From Paenibacillus sp. JDR-2 (GTDB lineage: Bacteria > Bacillota > Bacilli > Paenibacillales > Paenibacillaceae): a DNA stretch of 64,000 nt. Of the stretch, positions 52,442 through 62,195 are shown piece by piece. The stretch is taken from the NCBI RefSeq assembly GCF_000023585.1, contig NC_012914.1, positions 334,001-398,000 of the forward strand, read 5' to 3'. Under the pieces are notes generated by a model that saw nothing but the letters and a program-made list of their open reading frames with translations, ran no database searches and was not told where the DNA came from. Numbering within the stretch: position 1 is the first letter of the stretch; each line of letters starts with the position of its first letter. The position numbers and the translations under genes were made by a program.

Positions 52442-55400
52442 TTATTCTTCGTTGTCCAGGATCTGCACCAACGCGGGATCGGATTGAACCTTGCCCGGAA
52501 TTCGCTGGCCTCCGGACGTCACATAATTGAATGCAAGGCTTGCGGTGTTCTCCGTCAGCGGGTTCTCCGGTTCAAACACGGCCTGGGCGGCGAAGGTAAC
52601 GCGGATCGTCTGGAAAGCCCCGATTACGCCGAGCAGAATACCTGCCGCAGGATTAACGGAAGGCGAACTTATGCCATTAATCGAGACGCTGCCCGGGATA
52701 AACGACAGGCCGGCAGGAACGATATCCTGGAGAACCGCGTTATCAAGCGTTGTCGACTCCGGATTGTTGACCACAACCGTATAGATGACGGAGTCGCCTA
52801 GGAACACCTCGCTGACGTTGACCGACTTCGTGACGGTTGGCGGTCTCAGCACCGTGACGGTCACCGGATTGGTGCGAACTCTTTGATCCACAAGCTGGCC
52901 GTTTGGCAGAATGAATTGGAACAAAATATCGCCTTGATTCACAAGCAAGCCGTTTGGCGGATAAGAAACGACCTGGAGGATAAACGTAACGACGTTTGTA
53001 ATTCCGGCGATCATCGTACCGAGGAACAGCCCTTTATAATGATCGGCGCCGGGTACCGGGAATCCGTTCACCGTTAAGCTGTTTGCGACAAAGGAAGAGC
53101 CTTCCGGCAAATTATCGAACCAGGTAGCCAAGGCATTGTAGGAGCCGGAGTTCTCCACTTCGACGACATAATTAATAAACTCTCCGACAAAAGCAGTGGA
53201 CTGGAGCGCTCTTTTGGTCGCCGTAATCGTAGGCTGCGTAACCCTGATGGAAACCGTGTTGGACACCGCGGGAGTGCGGTCGACCTCATCTTCATTGAAC
53301 CGGACTACCGCGAAATCGTCGATTCTCGGGAAAGACTCCGGGATCGAAGTGACAATGGACTGGAAGGTTACGGTGGAAGTCGCTCCCGAGGCGAGCGTGC
53401 CGATATTTAAGCCAGCCGTAAGATCGCCGATGGCAGGGACGCCGTTTACCTGTATCGATCCCGGAATGACGGAAGTGCCGGCGTTAACGACGTCCGAGAC
53501 AATGACATCGGTAGCCGGAATGGCACCGTTATTCGTGATTTCAATGGTGTACAGGATCCTTTCCCCAACAACGGCGGTTGCTACGCTGGCCGATTTCACA
53601 ACATCCAGGGTATATATCGGATTTCTGACAAGCACTTCGTTCGATACCCCGGTTCCCGTGAGAGGTGTCCGGCCAGGCGGCGTATAAGTGTAAGTCGCAT
53701 TCGCTTGGTTGACATAGAATTGGGATGGCGGCACGGCTGTCGTAATGACATCGTAAGACACGACAACAGCCTCGCCGGGAGCAACGGTTCCAACCGGGAT
53801 ACCTGTAATCGGACTTGCGATAGCATTCAGCGTACCGTTGATCCGTACCGTTCCGGCTACGAAGGAGCTGTACGCGTTAAGCGGATCGAACAGGACCGGA
53901 ACGATATTGATATTGCCCGTGTTTGTTACGGTAACCGAGTAATTAACGATATCCCCGACGTTCGCTTCCGTGACGCCGGCTCGCTTGACTAATTGAATTC
54001 CCGGTTGAACGACCGGCTCTGTGACCTCATTGGAAAACGAGGTGCCCGTGAAGGAGCCTGAAGTAAAGGTTTCTACGGCTTGATTGACAAGTTCGGGAGG
54101 ATTGGGCAGGAAATCAACCCTCACCTGGAAGGTCTGGGTGATGCTCGTGTTCGCCGGCAGGACGGCTACAGGAATGCCGTCAATCGGGCTGGCTGTCGGA
54201 AAAGAAACGCCGTCAATCGTGACGCTTCCCGGAATAAAGGAGCTGCCTACAGGGATATTGTCCCTTAGAATGACATTTGTTAATGGCGTGGCGTTATTGT
54301 TGGTCGCAACAACCGTATACGTAATGATTTCGCCCACAACGGCGCTCGGCAGATTTGCCGATTTAACCGTCGTCAGCATAGGGGAGTCAACCGGGATATT
54401 TACGGGATTCGATGGCTGCGTCCCCCGAATGATGCGTCCGTCAGGCAGAGTGACGACATAGGCCGTATTAAACAAGTTGTGAATAATGTTATTCGGCGGA
54501 ACCGATTCAACAAGAAGCTGATATTGAATCGTAGTCGTTTGAACAAAATCCAGAACGCCGATATCGATACCTACGTTAGGATTATCCCCCGGCTGATTCA
54601 ATCCGTTTACATAAACGCTGCCAGCAACAAAGCTGGTGCCGGCGGGCAGCGGGTCGTTTACGACACCGGCAAAAGCGATATTTCCGATATTAGTAACCGT
54701 CAGCGTGTACGTAATAATGTCGCCGACCACAGCGGATGCGAGATCGGCTTCTTTTTCCAGCACTAGCGCAGGCAGAAATACAGGTATCTCAACGATGTTG
54801 GAAGGGACAACCGTCGAGATCGGCGGAGCATCCGGCGTCGCCTTGAAGGTATAAGCCGCGGTTGCCTGATCCTTCAGAAAAGGCGGATTCGGCAGGGAAT
54901 CGACAGTTACCCTGAACTTGACGGTTGCGATCTGTCCTGGGGTAAGGGTACCGATCGGAACCCCAAGCACGGGATCTTCGTCGACCATCACTCCGTTCAA
55001 GGTTACGCTTCCCGGCACGAGTGTCGTATTGCCAATCGCGGAATCGAACATAACGACCGAAGTCGTATCCACCATCCCGACGTTCGTGATGACGACGGTA
55101 TATTCCACCGTATCGCCAATAACGGTAGCTGAGGAGTCTGCTGACTTGACGATGGTTAGCTGAGGCTGCTGGATATCGATCTGAAGGCCGACGGAGTCGA
55201 CGAGATAGCCGTCTCCGTTGGTCGTTAACCGGAATACCGCGGCTGTCTGAGCATTCGCTAGTGTAGAGGACACGCTTACATTCGTAATGTCCCAGCCTTG
55301 CCGCCCGCCTATAATATTGGAGCCTGGGGTGCCGTTTACCTGGTTGCGCGTTCCGAACGTTCCGCTTGTATCAAGCGTTCCGTCGTTTTTGTTGATTTGC

Positions 55401-56197
55401 GAGGCGAAAAAGTTGGTGGCAAAGTTATTTGGCCCTGACAATGCCGTCAGGCTGCCCGCAGTTTGCCCGAACAGCATCCGATCGCCCGTTTTGTTCGCGT
55501 CGCCCTCCTGCGCCCCGACCAAAGCTCTGCCGTTCAGCGCGCCGGCAAAGGGGGTTGCGAACCCTGTAATGACCGTATCGACAGGACCTTGCGAGGCTTG
55601 GATGACGGTCGCTCCAACCCGCAAGGACAGATTCCGGAGCGGTTGAGTAACATCTTCGTAGAAGACGGCCAGCGTCCATCCGGCATGGTTGGAGGTTGGG
55701 TCGGGAATGACGATGGTTCCGACTACGCCGCCGGTCGTATACGTACCTGCGCCGCCGGCCGTGACAAGCGAAGTGACTGCGGCAGAGCGGACATAGGCAT
55801 TGGTTCCGGAGCTAAGGACTACTTGCTGCGCCGTAGCCGGATCGGGGCTGATCGAGAACGTTCCGGCCGGGGTCGTGAAGCTGACCGCGTTATTAATGAA
55901 CGCGCTAAGATCTACCCCGTTGTTCAGATAAGTACCGCCCCATATCAGCTCGGCATAGAGCACGGTTGCTCCCGCGGGAAGAACGAGCACGGCTGAAGAG
56001 CTGTTCAGCGCGAAATTACCGGTTGTCCCTGCGGGATATGTTCCGAAGGTAAGGGCAGTATTGGTCGTCGTAAACCCTCCGATACTATCTACCGTTCCGG
56101 GCACGCCGACTGTTTCCGACCTGCTTAAGCCTAGCGTATTGCCGGTAAAGGTAGCGCCGCCAGTCCGGTTTAGAAAAAAGCGATTGACAAAAGGCAT
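52442..56197 (-). CDS. Large DUF11 repeat protein, seven tandem beta domains, no signal peptide
   Basis: A 1251-residue protein. The first about 345 residues form a beta-rich head (MPFVNRFFLNRTGGATFTGN, later FAPNS-poor, Gly/Thr-rich sequence). Seven tandem domains of about 128-130 residues follow, each opening like VVKSASVATAVVGERILYTI and containing a GSSFIPGSVTINGV-type strand, the DUF11/conserved-repeat signature. There is no N-terminal hydrophobic segment, no LPxTG and no SLH, and the chain ends LVQILDNEE. The strong AAGGAGG before ATG 56197 fixes the start. DUF11 proteins are usually surface or spore-associated; how this one would leave the cell is unclear, and a spore coat/exosporium location is a possibility. 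Confidence 0.88.
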   Translation of the reverse strand: MPFVNRFFLNRTGGATFTGNTLGLSRSETVGVPGTVDSIGGFTTTNTALTFGTYPAGTTGNFALNSSSAVLVLPAGATVLYAELIWGGTYLNNGVDLSAFINNAVSFTTPAGTFSISPDPATAQQVVLSSGTNAYVRSAAVTSLVTAGGAGTYTTGGVVGTIVIPDPTSNHAGWTLAVFYEDVTQPLRNLSLRVGATVIQASQGPVDTVITGFATPFAGALNGRALVGAQEGDANKTGDRMLFGQTAGSLTALSGPNNFATNFFASQINKNDGTLDTSGTFGTRNQVNGTPGSNIIGGRQGWDITNVSVSSTLANAQTAAVFRLTTNGDGYLVDSVGLQIDIQQPQLTIVKSADSSATVIGDTVEYTVVITNVGMVDTTSVVMFDSAIGNTTLVPGSVTLNGVMVDEDPVLGVPIGTLTPGQIATVKFRVTVDSLPNPPFLKDQATAAYTFKATPDAPPISTVVPSNIVEIPVFLPALVLEKEADLASAVVGDIITYTLTVTNIGNIAFAGVVNDPLPAGTSFVAGSVYVNGLNQPGDNPNVGIDIGVLDFVQTTTIQYQLLVESVPPNNIIHNLFNTAYVVTLPDGRIIRGTQPSNPVNIPVDSPMLTTVKSANLPSAVVGEIITYTVVATNNNATPLTNVILRDNIPVGSSFIPGSVTIDGVSFPTASPIDGIPVAVLPANTSITQTFQVRVDFLPNPPELVNQAVETFTSGSFTGTSFSNEVTEPVVQPGIQLVKRAGVTEANVGDIVNYSVTVTNTGNINIVPVLFDPLNAYSSFVAGTVRINGTLNAIASPITGIPVGTVAPGEAVVVSYDVITTAVPPSQFYVNQANATYTYTPPGRTPLTGTGVSNEVLVRNPIYTLDVVKSASVATAVVGERILYTIEITNNGAIPATDVIVSDVVNAGTSVIPGSIQVNGVPAIGDLTAGLNIGTLASGATSTVTFQSIVTSIPESFPRIDDFAVVRFNEDEVDRTPAVSNTVSIRVTQPTITATKRALQSTAFVGEFINYVVEVENSGSYNALATWFDNLPEGSSFVANSLTVNGFPVPGADHYKGLFLGTMIAGITNVVTFILQVVSYPPNGLLVNQGDILFQFILPNGQLVDQRVRTNPVTVTVLRPPTVTKSVNVSEVFLGDSVIYTVVVNNPESTTLDNAVLQDIVPAGLSFIPGSVSINGISSPSVNPAAGILLGVIGAFQTIRVTFAAQAVFEPENPLTENTASLAFNYVTSGGQRIPGKVQSDPALVQILDNEE

Positions 56198-56474
56198 GAG
56201 TTATTAGCCTCCTTTGAACGCAAATACTGATAATTATGATCATTTAGGCCAAATAGACTAGTGGAGGCTTGCCCAGGGTTGTACGTTTTCTGTAAAGGAA
56301 AGGCGGGATGCCACTTATACTGCTCTTCTTCCATTAAATAGAATTGTTGAGTGATAAGGAGGCGACATAAGTTTGACGCTGGAGAGAGGGGTGCAGTATA
56401 ATTAGACTACTAATTTAGTAATTTAGTAAATAAAAATGACATAAATAACTTTTTCGAAAGCGGAGGAACTTCCC

Positions 56475-56957
56475 ATGAAAATCCCTACAACGTTAAAGCA
56501 TAAACCGGTGATCGTCTCTGAAAATTACGAGCAGGTAGACGGACGTTACGCGGAGCATACGGATGCCAAAGGGCTGTCCCTTGGACTTGCCCAATGGAAT
56601 GACAGAGGCAAGGTTGAAATCTCGGCGAAGGTATGGCGTTACACCGGCGAGAAATGGTCACGCCAATCCGAAGAGCTGCCTCTTCACCGCGTGCTGGATT
56701 TAGCGATCCTGATCACCCGGTCGATGCAGCATTTCCGAGAGGAGTCTTACCGGTACGATAATCTTTATGATCCGGAGAAGCCGGTCATTGACCGCATCGG
56801 CCTGCAGGGAGATGCAATGACAGTCGAGGTGTGTACGGATAACGAGAAGATTAATCAGGATATCAAGCTGTTTAACCAGGCGTTAAGCGACGACGATGAA
56901 CTAAACGGGGAACGGCTGAGCACGTTATCCCGCATTTTGAAGGAGCTTGGCTATTAA
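56475..56957 (+). CDS. Hypothetical protein, DUF6530-like
   Basis: A 160-residue soluble protein (MKIPTTLKHKPVIVSENYEQ; LSLGLAQWNDRG; ISAKVWRYTGEKWSR; LHRVLDLAILITRSM). It resembles the DUF6530 group found in paenibacilli and bacilli, recalled rather than searched. No catalytic motif or membrane segment. GGAGGAAC precedes the start. Its AT-rich upstream region (56198-56474) probably holds promoters for it and for the divergent DUF11 gene. Function unknown. Confidence 0.7.
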   Translation: MKIPTTLKHKPVIVSENYEQVDGRYAEHTDAKGLSLGLAQWNDRGKVEISAKVWRYTGEKWSRQSEELPLHRVLDLAILITRSMQHFREESYRYDNLYDPEKPVIDRIGLQGDAMTVEVCTDNEKINQDIKLFNQALSDDDELNGERLSTLSRILKELGY

Positions 56958-57069
56958 GGGTTGTGTTCGTCCTTCTGACAGCCAGCGTTAATCTTCCTTC
57001 CCTCAAAGGTAGTCATGGGGCGGTATGCCATTTCATAGAATAAGGCATACCTTAAAAGGAAGTGAAGCC

Positions 57070-58854
57070 ATGAGGAGTTATCAGTGGATCAAGTGGCGTA
57101 GATTCCTCCTCAGGCTAGTAGTCCTCGTCATCCTTGTATCGCTTATCTGGTCAGGAGGACCAACGGCTTGGAATGCTGCGCTTGTTGTTTCCAGCTATTT
57201 GTTTCAGCTGCTGTTCGCCGTCTTATTCATGATTATTCAGTTTGCCGCCTTGTTCTGGTTCCTGTCCAGGGGGCGCACATACTGGGTATTGCCTGGGGAG
57301 ACGGGCGCCACTTGGGATGATTACCGGGGCAACCCGGAGATCGTGGAGAACGCCAAGCGGATCGTCAGCCTGCTGAGAGGCGTGAAGGACTTCAAGAAGA
57401 TGGGCGGCGAGGCCATACGGGGTCTGCTGTTGTGCGGACCGCCGGGAACGGGCAAGTCCTATCTGGCCCAAGTCATTGCCAACGAAGCGCAAGTACCGTT
57501 TGCGTATGCCTCCGCTCCAAGCTTCCAGAACATGTTTTTTGGCGTCGGCAATTTGAGGGTGATGAGGATCTACAAAAAAGCCCGCAAGCTGGCGCGTATG
57601 TATGGAGCCTGCATTATTTTCATCGACGAAGTAGATGCCATAGGCATGTCGAGACAAAGCGGCGGCGGCGGTGGCGGCATGTTCGGCATGGGCGGCGGTA
57701 CCGGGCTTCTGAACGAGCTGCTCCTGCAGATGGATCCTCCGAACCTCGACAGCTCGAGGTTTAAGAAATTCCTGCGCCAGCTCGGCCTGCTGCGGAAGAA
57801 GGCGGAACGCCCGCCCGTGCTGACCATTGCCGCAACCAACCTGCCGGATGTGCTGGACCAGGCTTTGCTCCGCCCGGGCCGTTTCGACCGCCAGCTATGG
57901 GTGGACTCGCCGGATTATGACGGTCGCGTTGACGTGTTCGGATACTATCTCCTTAAGATAAAAACCGACTCGACGCTTACGCCGGAGAAGGCCGCAATGG
58001 ATACGATCGGATACAGCCCGGCCCAAATCAAGCATATCGTCAACGAAGCCGTCGTTATTGCGCATCAGCGGGGTGCGCAGGAAGCGGGATACGAGGACTT
58101 TCGCGCCGCGATGGAGACGTATGAATGGGGCCTCAAGCAGCCTTTACGTTCCATGAAGGACGACGAGAAGAGGAATGTGGCGTATCACGAAGCAGGGCAC
58201 GCGGTTGCGCAATTCCTGCTTAAGCCGCATGAACGGGTATGGAAGGTGACCATTATCCGGCGCGGCGGATCGCTTGGGCTAGCGGCTACGAAGCCAACGC
58301 ATGAGCGGTATAACCGGAGCGACAGCGAGATATTGGCCCATATCCAGGTCTGCTTGGCTGCCCGCGCCGTTGAGGAAGAGTTCCTCGGCAAGAAGCTGAA
58401 CGGCGTAACCTCCGACCTGCGCCAGGCAACGGAAAGCGCAGGAGCTTATCTGGGCATGGTCGGGATGGGCGACGAGCTGTACAGCTTCTTGGCGGCCGGA
58501 TCCAGAATGGATGCCCTGAAGTCTCTGCGTCCGCAGATTAACGAGCTTCTGAAGGATCAGATGCAGCAGGTCAAGAAGCTTGTCTGCGACCACGCCGACT
58601 TTGTGCATAAGATTGCGGAAGAGCTGCTTCTGCACGGCGATCTGACCGGCGAAGAAATCGAGCAGATCTATCAGGATCTGTACGGCAGGCCTCGTCCGGA
58701 GCCTTCCGAGGTTAAGGTGACCGTTACGCCAACTGCTCCGGCCAGGGCCAAGGAGCCGGCTCCGCCTGCGGCGGAACCAATCGAAGAAGCGGCGGAACGG
58801 GAAGATAATAAAGAACCGGAATCCGATCCCGATCAGGGGGAACCCGAATCCTGA
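57070..58854 (+). CDS. FtsH-like membrane AAA protease (M41)
   Basis: A 594-residue protein. Two N-terminal membrane helices (about 15-30 and 42-70) are followed directly by the AAA domain: Walker A GPPGTGKS (123-130), Walker B IIFIDEVDA, and second-region-of-homology DQALLRPGRFDRQLW. The M41 zinc peptidase has HEAGH (373-377) and the third ligand D449 in SDLRQAT. It differs from housekeeping FtsH in a Gly-rich insertion after Walker B (SGGGGGGMFGMGGGTG) with an extra basic stretch, a shortened region between the helices, and a Pro/Glu-rich C-terminal tail (EPAPPAAEPIEEAAE). ATG 57070 has GGAAGTGA upstream. Probably a specialised quality-control protease. Confidence 0.9.
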   Translation: MRSYQWIKWRRFLLRLVVLVILVSLIWSGGPTAWNAALVVSSYLFQLLFAVLFMIIQFAALFWFLSRGRTYWVLPGETGATWDDYRGNPEIVENAKRIVSLLRGVKDFKKMGGEAIRGLLLCGPPGTGKSYLAQVIANEAQVPFAYASAPSFQNMFFGVGNLRVMRIYKKARKLARMYGACIIFIDEVDAIGMSRQSGGGGGGMFGMGGGTGLLNELLLQMDPPNLDSSRFKKFLRQLGLLRKKAERPPVLTIAATNLPDVLDQALLRPGRFDRQLWVDSPDYDGRVDVFGYYLLKIKTDSTLTPEKAAMDTIGYSPAQIKHIVNEAVVIAHQRGAQEAGYEDFRAAMETYEWGLKQPLRSMKDDEKRNVAYHEAGHAVAQFLLKPHERVWKVTIIRRGGSLGLAATKPTHERYNRSDSEILAHIQVCLAARAVEEEFLGKKLNGVTSDLRQATESAGAYLGMVGMGDELYSFLAAGSRMDALKSLRPQINELLKDQMQQVKKLVCDHADFVHKIAEELLLHGDLTGEEIEQIYQDLYGRPRPEPSEVKVTVTPTAPARAKEPAPPAAEPIEEAAEREDNKEPESDPDQGEPES

Positions 58855-58945
58855 AGTTAGAAGGCCCGGCCGTTATGGCTGGGTCTTTTATCGTTCCGGT
58901 GGTACAATAAAAGGCATAGCAAGAGAGGAGCGGTATTCTTAGAGC

Positions 58946-59677
58946 ATGGTACAAGAGATAAGTTTGGAGAAAAAAGGCGTCTTTTTTGATGTTGACGATA
59001 CGCTGTACGATCATTTATCCCCTTTCCGTCAGGCGGTTATCGCCATTGTTGGCGACCGGGAAGGCTTTCCTTATGAAGAGGCTTATCACCGGATGCGTTA
59101 CTATAGCGACATGCTGTCGCTCGAGATGGGCGGTGCAGGCGCAATGGAAAGCGGCTCGAGCACGGAGCTGATGCGCCGGCGGCGGTTCGAGCTGGCCCTT
59201 GCGGAGTTTGGAATCGCGCTCGGCGAAGAGCAGGCGTCGGCTATGCAGGCTGCTTATATCGGCTGCCAGTTCAACATTGCGATGTTTGAAGGTGCCAAGG
59301 AGCTGATTGAACGGCTGGTTAAAGCCGGTTATGTCGTTGGTCTACTGACGAATGGCGCCGAGAATCATCAGCTCCGGAAAATCCGGGCGATGGAGCTTGA
59401 TCATCTCATTCCCCCGGCGCGGCAGTTCGTCTCTGGCAAGATTGGCTGGGACAAGCCGGATATACGGGTATTCAATCATGTGAATGAAGCAACCGGGACA
59501 AGGCCGGAGAACAGTATTTATATCGGCGACTCGTGGCGCAATGACGTCGTTGGCGCACTCGAAGCGGGCTGGGCGGTGATCTGGTTCAACCACAGGGAGG
59601 CAAGCCCGGAATCGCGCGAGCATACGCCGAATCATACGGCAGTAAATTATGAGCAATTGGCCAAGCTGCTGTTATAG
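58946..59677 (+). CDS. HAD-superfamily hydrolase (subfamily IA)
   Basis: A 243-residue phosphatase-type HAD protein. Motif I FFDVDDTLYDH, motif II LLTNGAENH, motif III Lys in GKIGWDKPDI and motif IV IYIGDSWRNDVVGA are all present, with a helical C1 cap between motifs I and II. The YjjG/YfnB-like arrangement suggests action on nucleotides or sugar phosphates. The ribosome site GAGAGGAG is about 15 nt from the ATG, rather far. A ribokinase gene follows 63 bp downstream on the same strand. Confidence 0.9.
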   Translation: MVQEISLEKKGVFFDVDDTLYDHLSPFRQAVIAIVGDREGFPYEEAYHRMRYYSDMLSLEMGGAGAMESGSSTELMRRRRFELALAEFGIALGEEQASAMQAAYIGCQFNIAMFEGAKELIERLVKAGYVVGLLTNGAENHQLRKIRAMELDHLIPPARQFVSGKIGWDKPDIRVFNHVNEATGTRPENSIYIGDSWRNDVVGALEAGWAVIWFNHREASPESREHTPNHTAVNYEQLAKLLL

Positions 59678-59740
59678 CAAAGAAGACCCGGATTAGAATG
59701 CTGTGGTTTATGCCGCAATTACGGACGAAGGAAGGAATCA

Positions 59741-60688
59741 ATGATGAATCAACGTCGACCAAAGCTTGTCGTTATCGGCAGCTTGAATATGGATATCGTG
59801 GTAGAGACGAGTGCGTACCCGCAGGTAGGAGAAACGATAACCGGCCAGCGCGTCCGCTTTATTCCTGGCGGTAAAGGGGCTAACCAGGCGGTAGCCGGAG
59901 CGCGCCTTGGCGCCGATACGGTGATGATCGGCGCGGTAGGCGACGATGCCTTTGGCGAAGAGCTGCTGGGCAGCCTTCAGAAGGACGGCGTGGATATTGC
60001 CGGCGTGAAGCGGATAGAAGGAACGGCGTCCGGAATTGCCTCCATCTATGTCGCGGAAGGAGACAACAGCATTGTTGTAGTTCCGGGGGCTAACGGTCTT
60101 GTTGACCCGGGGGATATCGACCGCAGCGAGGACAAGCTGAAGGAAGCGGATCTCGTGCTGCTTCAGCTCGAGATTCCGGTGGAGACCGTGCTGTATGCCG
60201 CCCGCAAGGCAAAGGCGCTCGGCAAGCTGGTCGTTCTGAACCCTGCGCCTGCGCAGCAGCTGCCTGAGGAGCTGTTTGGGCTCGTGGACTATTTTACGCC
60301 TAACCGGACGGAGCTCAGCGGTTATGCGGATATGAGCGCGGACGGCGATTCGCTGGAGCCGGCAATACGCCGGATGATGGAGCTTGGAGCCGCTCATGTG
60401 GTGACGACGCTGGGTGCCAGCGGTTCGGCTTATTTGGATGAAGAGGGCAAGCTTGTTCGGATCAACGGTTATAAGATGCCGGTTGTCGATACGACTGGAG
60501 CGGGAGACTGCTATAATGCGGCACTAGCCGTGGCGCTTGCATCCGGACGGGACCTGCGTGACGCGGTGGATTATGCCTCGATGGCTTCCGCGCTGGCGGT
60601 TACCAAATTCGGGGCGCAGACGGGCATGCCTGCGGAAGAAGAAGTGGCAAGGTTTGCGAAGGATCAAGGGAAGGAATTCGCCGGTTAG
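59741..60688 (+). CDS. rbsK: Ribokinase
   Basis: A 315-residue PfkB-family kinase phosphorylating ribose at O5. IGSLNMDIVVE and PGGKGANQAVAGARLG are the N-terminal substrate signature; DTTGAGDCYNAAL is the C-terminal signature with the catalytic Asp and anion hole. AAGGAAGGA precedes a double ATG. No ribose transporter is adjacent, so it may recycle ribose from nucleosides; the upstream HAD phosphatase could act in the same pathway. Confidence 0.93.
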   Translation: MMNQRRPKLVVIGSLNMDIVVETSAYPQVGETITGQRVRFIPGGKGANQAVAGARLGADTVMIGAVGDDAFGEELLGSLQKDGVDIAGVKRIEGTASGIASIYVAEGDNSIVVVPGANGLVDPGDIDRSEDKLKEADLVLLQLEIPVETVLYAARKAKALGKLVVLNPAPAQQLPEELFGLVDYFTPNRTELSGYADMSADGDSLEPAIRRMMELGAAHVVTTLGASGSAYLDEEGKLVRINGYKMPVVDTTGAGDCYNAALAVALASGRDLRDAVDYASMASALAVTKFGAQTGMPAEEEVARFAKDQGKEFAG

Positions 60689-60754
60689 GGATATGGCGGG
60701 GTAATTGCGGAATAATACCTATGATGCCATCCAGGGAGGAGTAACTTCATAGGT

Positions 60755-61483
60755 ATGAAACGATTCGTATTAGGTGTAACGGTCACAGCGCTTTTATGCG
60801 GTTTTTCAGCACCAGTGGCAACCAAGGACAGAGCCTACTATGAAAAGCGCGGCGAGATCATTTGGGAAGTACCGGGCGAGAACAAGAGAATCGCGTTAAC
60901 GTTTGATGACGGGCCCTATCCGGACACAACGGAACCGATCCTGGACCTGTTGAAGGAATATCATGCGAAGGCGACTTTCTTTGTTGTGGGCAACCGCGTA
61001 GAGAACTTCCCGGAAACGATCAAACGGGAAATTGCAGAAGGGCATGAGGTTGCGAACCATACGTTTAACCACTACTTCCTGCAGAAAAAGAACTACGCAA
61101 CCGTGCAGAACGAGATCATGAAGACGGAGCAGGCTTTAGAGAAGGTGACCGGCAAAAAGCCCTTATTGTTCCGCCCGCCGGGCGGCTTTTATAACGATCA
61201 GATGCTTGCAATCGCCAAGAAAAACGGCTATACCACCGTCTTGTGGTCCTGGCATCAGGATACGAATGACTGGCGCAGCCCCGGCGTACAAAAGATTGTG
61301 AACAAGGTGCTGAACAATGCCCGCAACGGGGACATTATTCTGCTTCACGATTATGTGCCGCGTTCGGTGCAGACGGTGGAAGCGCTGAAGATCATCCTGC
61401 CGGAGCTCCAGCGAAGAGGCTACGAGATGGTAACGGTCTCCGATCTGATCAACAATCGCGACAGTGTATTGAATCCGTATTGA
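60755..61483 (+). CDS. Exported polysaccharide deacetylase (NodB domain)
   Basis: A 242-residue carbohydrate esterase 4 enzyme. A short signal peptide (MKRFVLGVTVTALLCGFSAP) is followed by the NodB domain: motif 1 LTFDDGPYPDT (catalytic base Asp and metal Asp), motif 2 HEVANHTFNH (two metal His), motif 3 RPPGGFYN and motif 5 ILLHDY. It would remove N-acetyl groups from peptidoglycan or other N-acetylated glycans. GGGAGGAG lies about 14 nt from the ATG. A hairpin (61492-61527) without a strong U-run follows. Confidence 0.92.
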   Translation: MKRFVLGVTVTALLCGFSAPVATKDRAYYEKRGEIIWEVPGENKRIALTFDDGPYPDTTEPILDLLKEYHAKATFFVVGNRVENFPETIKREIAEGHEVANHTFNHYFLQKKNYATVQNEIMKTEQALEKVTGKKPLLFRPPGGFYNDQMLAIAKKNGYTTVLWSWHQDTNDWRSPGVQKIVNKVLNNARNGDIILLHDYVPRSVQTVEALKIILPELQRRGYEMVTVSDLINNRDSVLNPY

Positions 61484-61491
61484 AAAAGCAG

Positions 61492-61527
61492 AAGGGAAAG
61501 GGGAGGCGGATGTCGAACCTTTCCCTT
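61492..61527 (+). terminator. Hairpin after the deacetylase gene
   Basis: AAGGGAAAGG (61492-61501) pairs with CCTTTCCCTT (61518-61527); only TTTAC follows, so termination may be inefficient. Confidence 0.6.
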
Positions 61528-61703
61528 TACCTATGTACGCGGTCGCTCATTTTCGAGGGGCCCGGGTAAAGGTGCGCTCATTCTCCTCTGCTCTGCTTGA
61601 ACCATTCTGCTTGCGGTGGAATAGTTTGAACGGGGAGCCATACAATATTGTAAGCGCTGTCAACGTGTTGGGAGGCCAATTTACACGAAAAGGTGGTATT
61701 GCG

Positions 61704-62195
61704 ATGGGAACTCGTCTTTGGTGGGAGCAGGCAGTCAGACAACGTTTTCCGCATATTCGATATGTCACCATTCGCAGCTGTGGACATCATAAGGCGACGA
61801 TCTATGCATGGGATGACCAGCTTGAGTTGTCCGAAGCGGATGCAGCTAAGCTGCACCGTTATGCGATGGAATGGATGTCACCGGATATTTGCGTATCGGT
61901 GAAGCCGTACAATGAAGCGGTTGCGGATCAGGTATCATGCGCGAAGCCTGACGAGGAGCTTGCGAAGACGGCGCTGCGGGGCAGACTGGACCAGTCGGCC
62001 GTGTTTGCGGTGTTGAACAATTTGTTTGCCGGAGTTGTTGTCTCCTTCAACCGGTATGATGTCCGTACCGGGACGGTCCATCTGGCCGCGTACAGCCATT
62101 CCCCCTTCACAGAGACGGCCAAGAGCAAAATCCGCCACTACGCCGAGGAACTTATGCCGATCGGTTCGACGGTAAATGTTACGTATTACGGCTAA
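61704..62195 (+). CDS. Hypothetical protein
   Basis: A 163-residue soluble protein (MGTRLWWEQAVRQRFPHIRYV; HHKATIYAWDDQLELSEADA; GVVVSFNRYDVRTGTV). It seems to consist of two similar alpha/beta halves, with an IYAWDDQLELSE-type strand pair in each, but I recognise no family. ATG 61704 has AAGGTGG upstream and is preferred; the open frame extends to 61533 without a site. No neighbour suggests a role. Confidence 0.65.
   Translation: MGTRLWWEQAVRQRFPHIRYVTIRSCGHHKATIYAWDDQLELSEADAAKLHRYAMEWMSPDICVSVKPYNEAVADQVSCAKPDEELAKTALRGRLDQSAVFAVLNNLFAGVVVSFNRYDVRTGTVHLAAYSHSPFTETAKSKIRHYAEELMPIGSTVNVTYYG

Noticed and set aside
52442..56197. Regular repetition that might be read as a CRISPR or satellite array
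   Set aside because: The period is about 390 bp, in frame, and diverged at the DNA level; it is a protein domain repeat.
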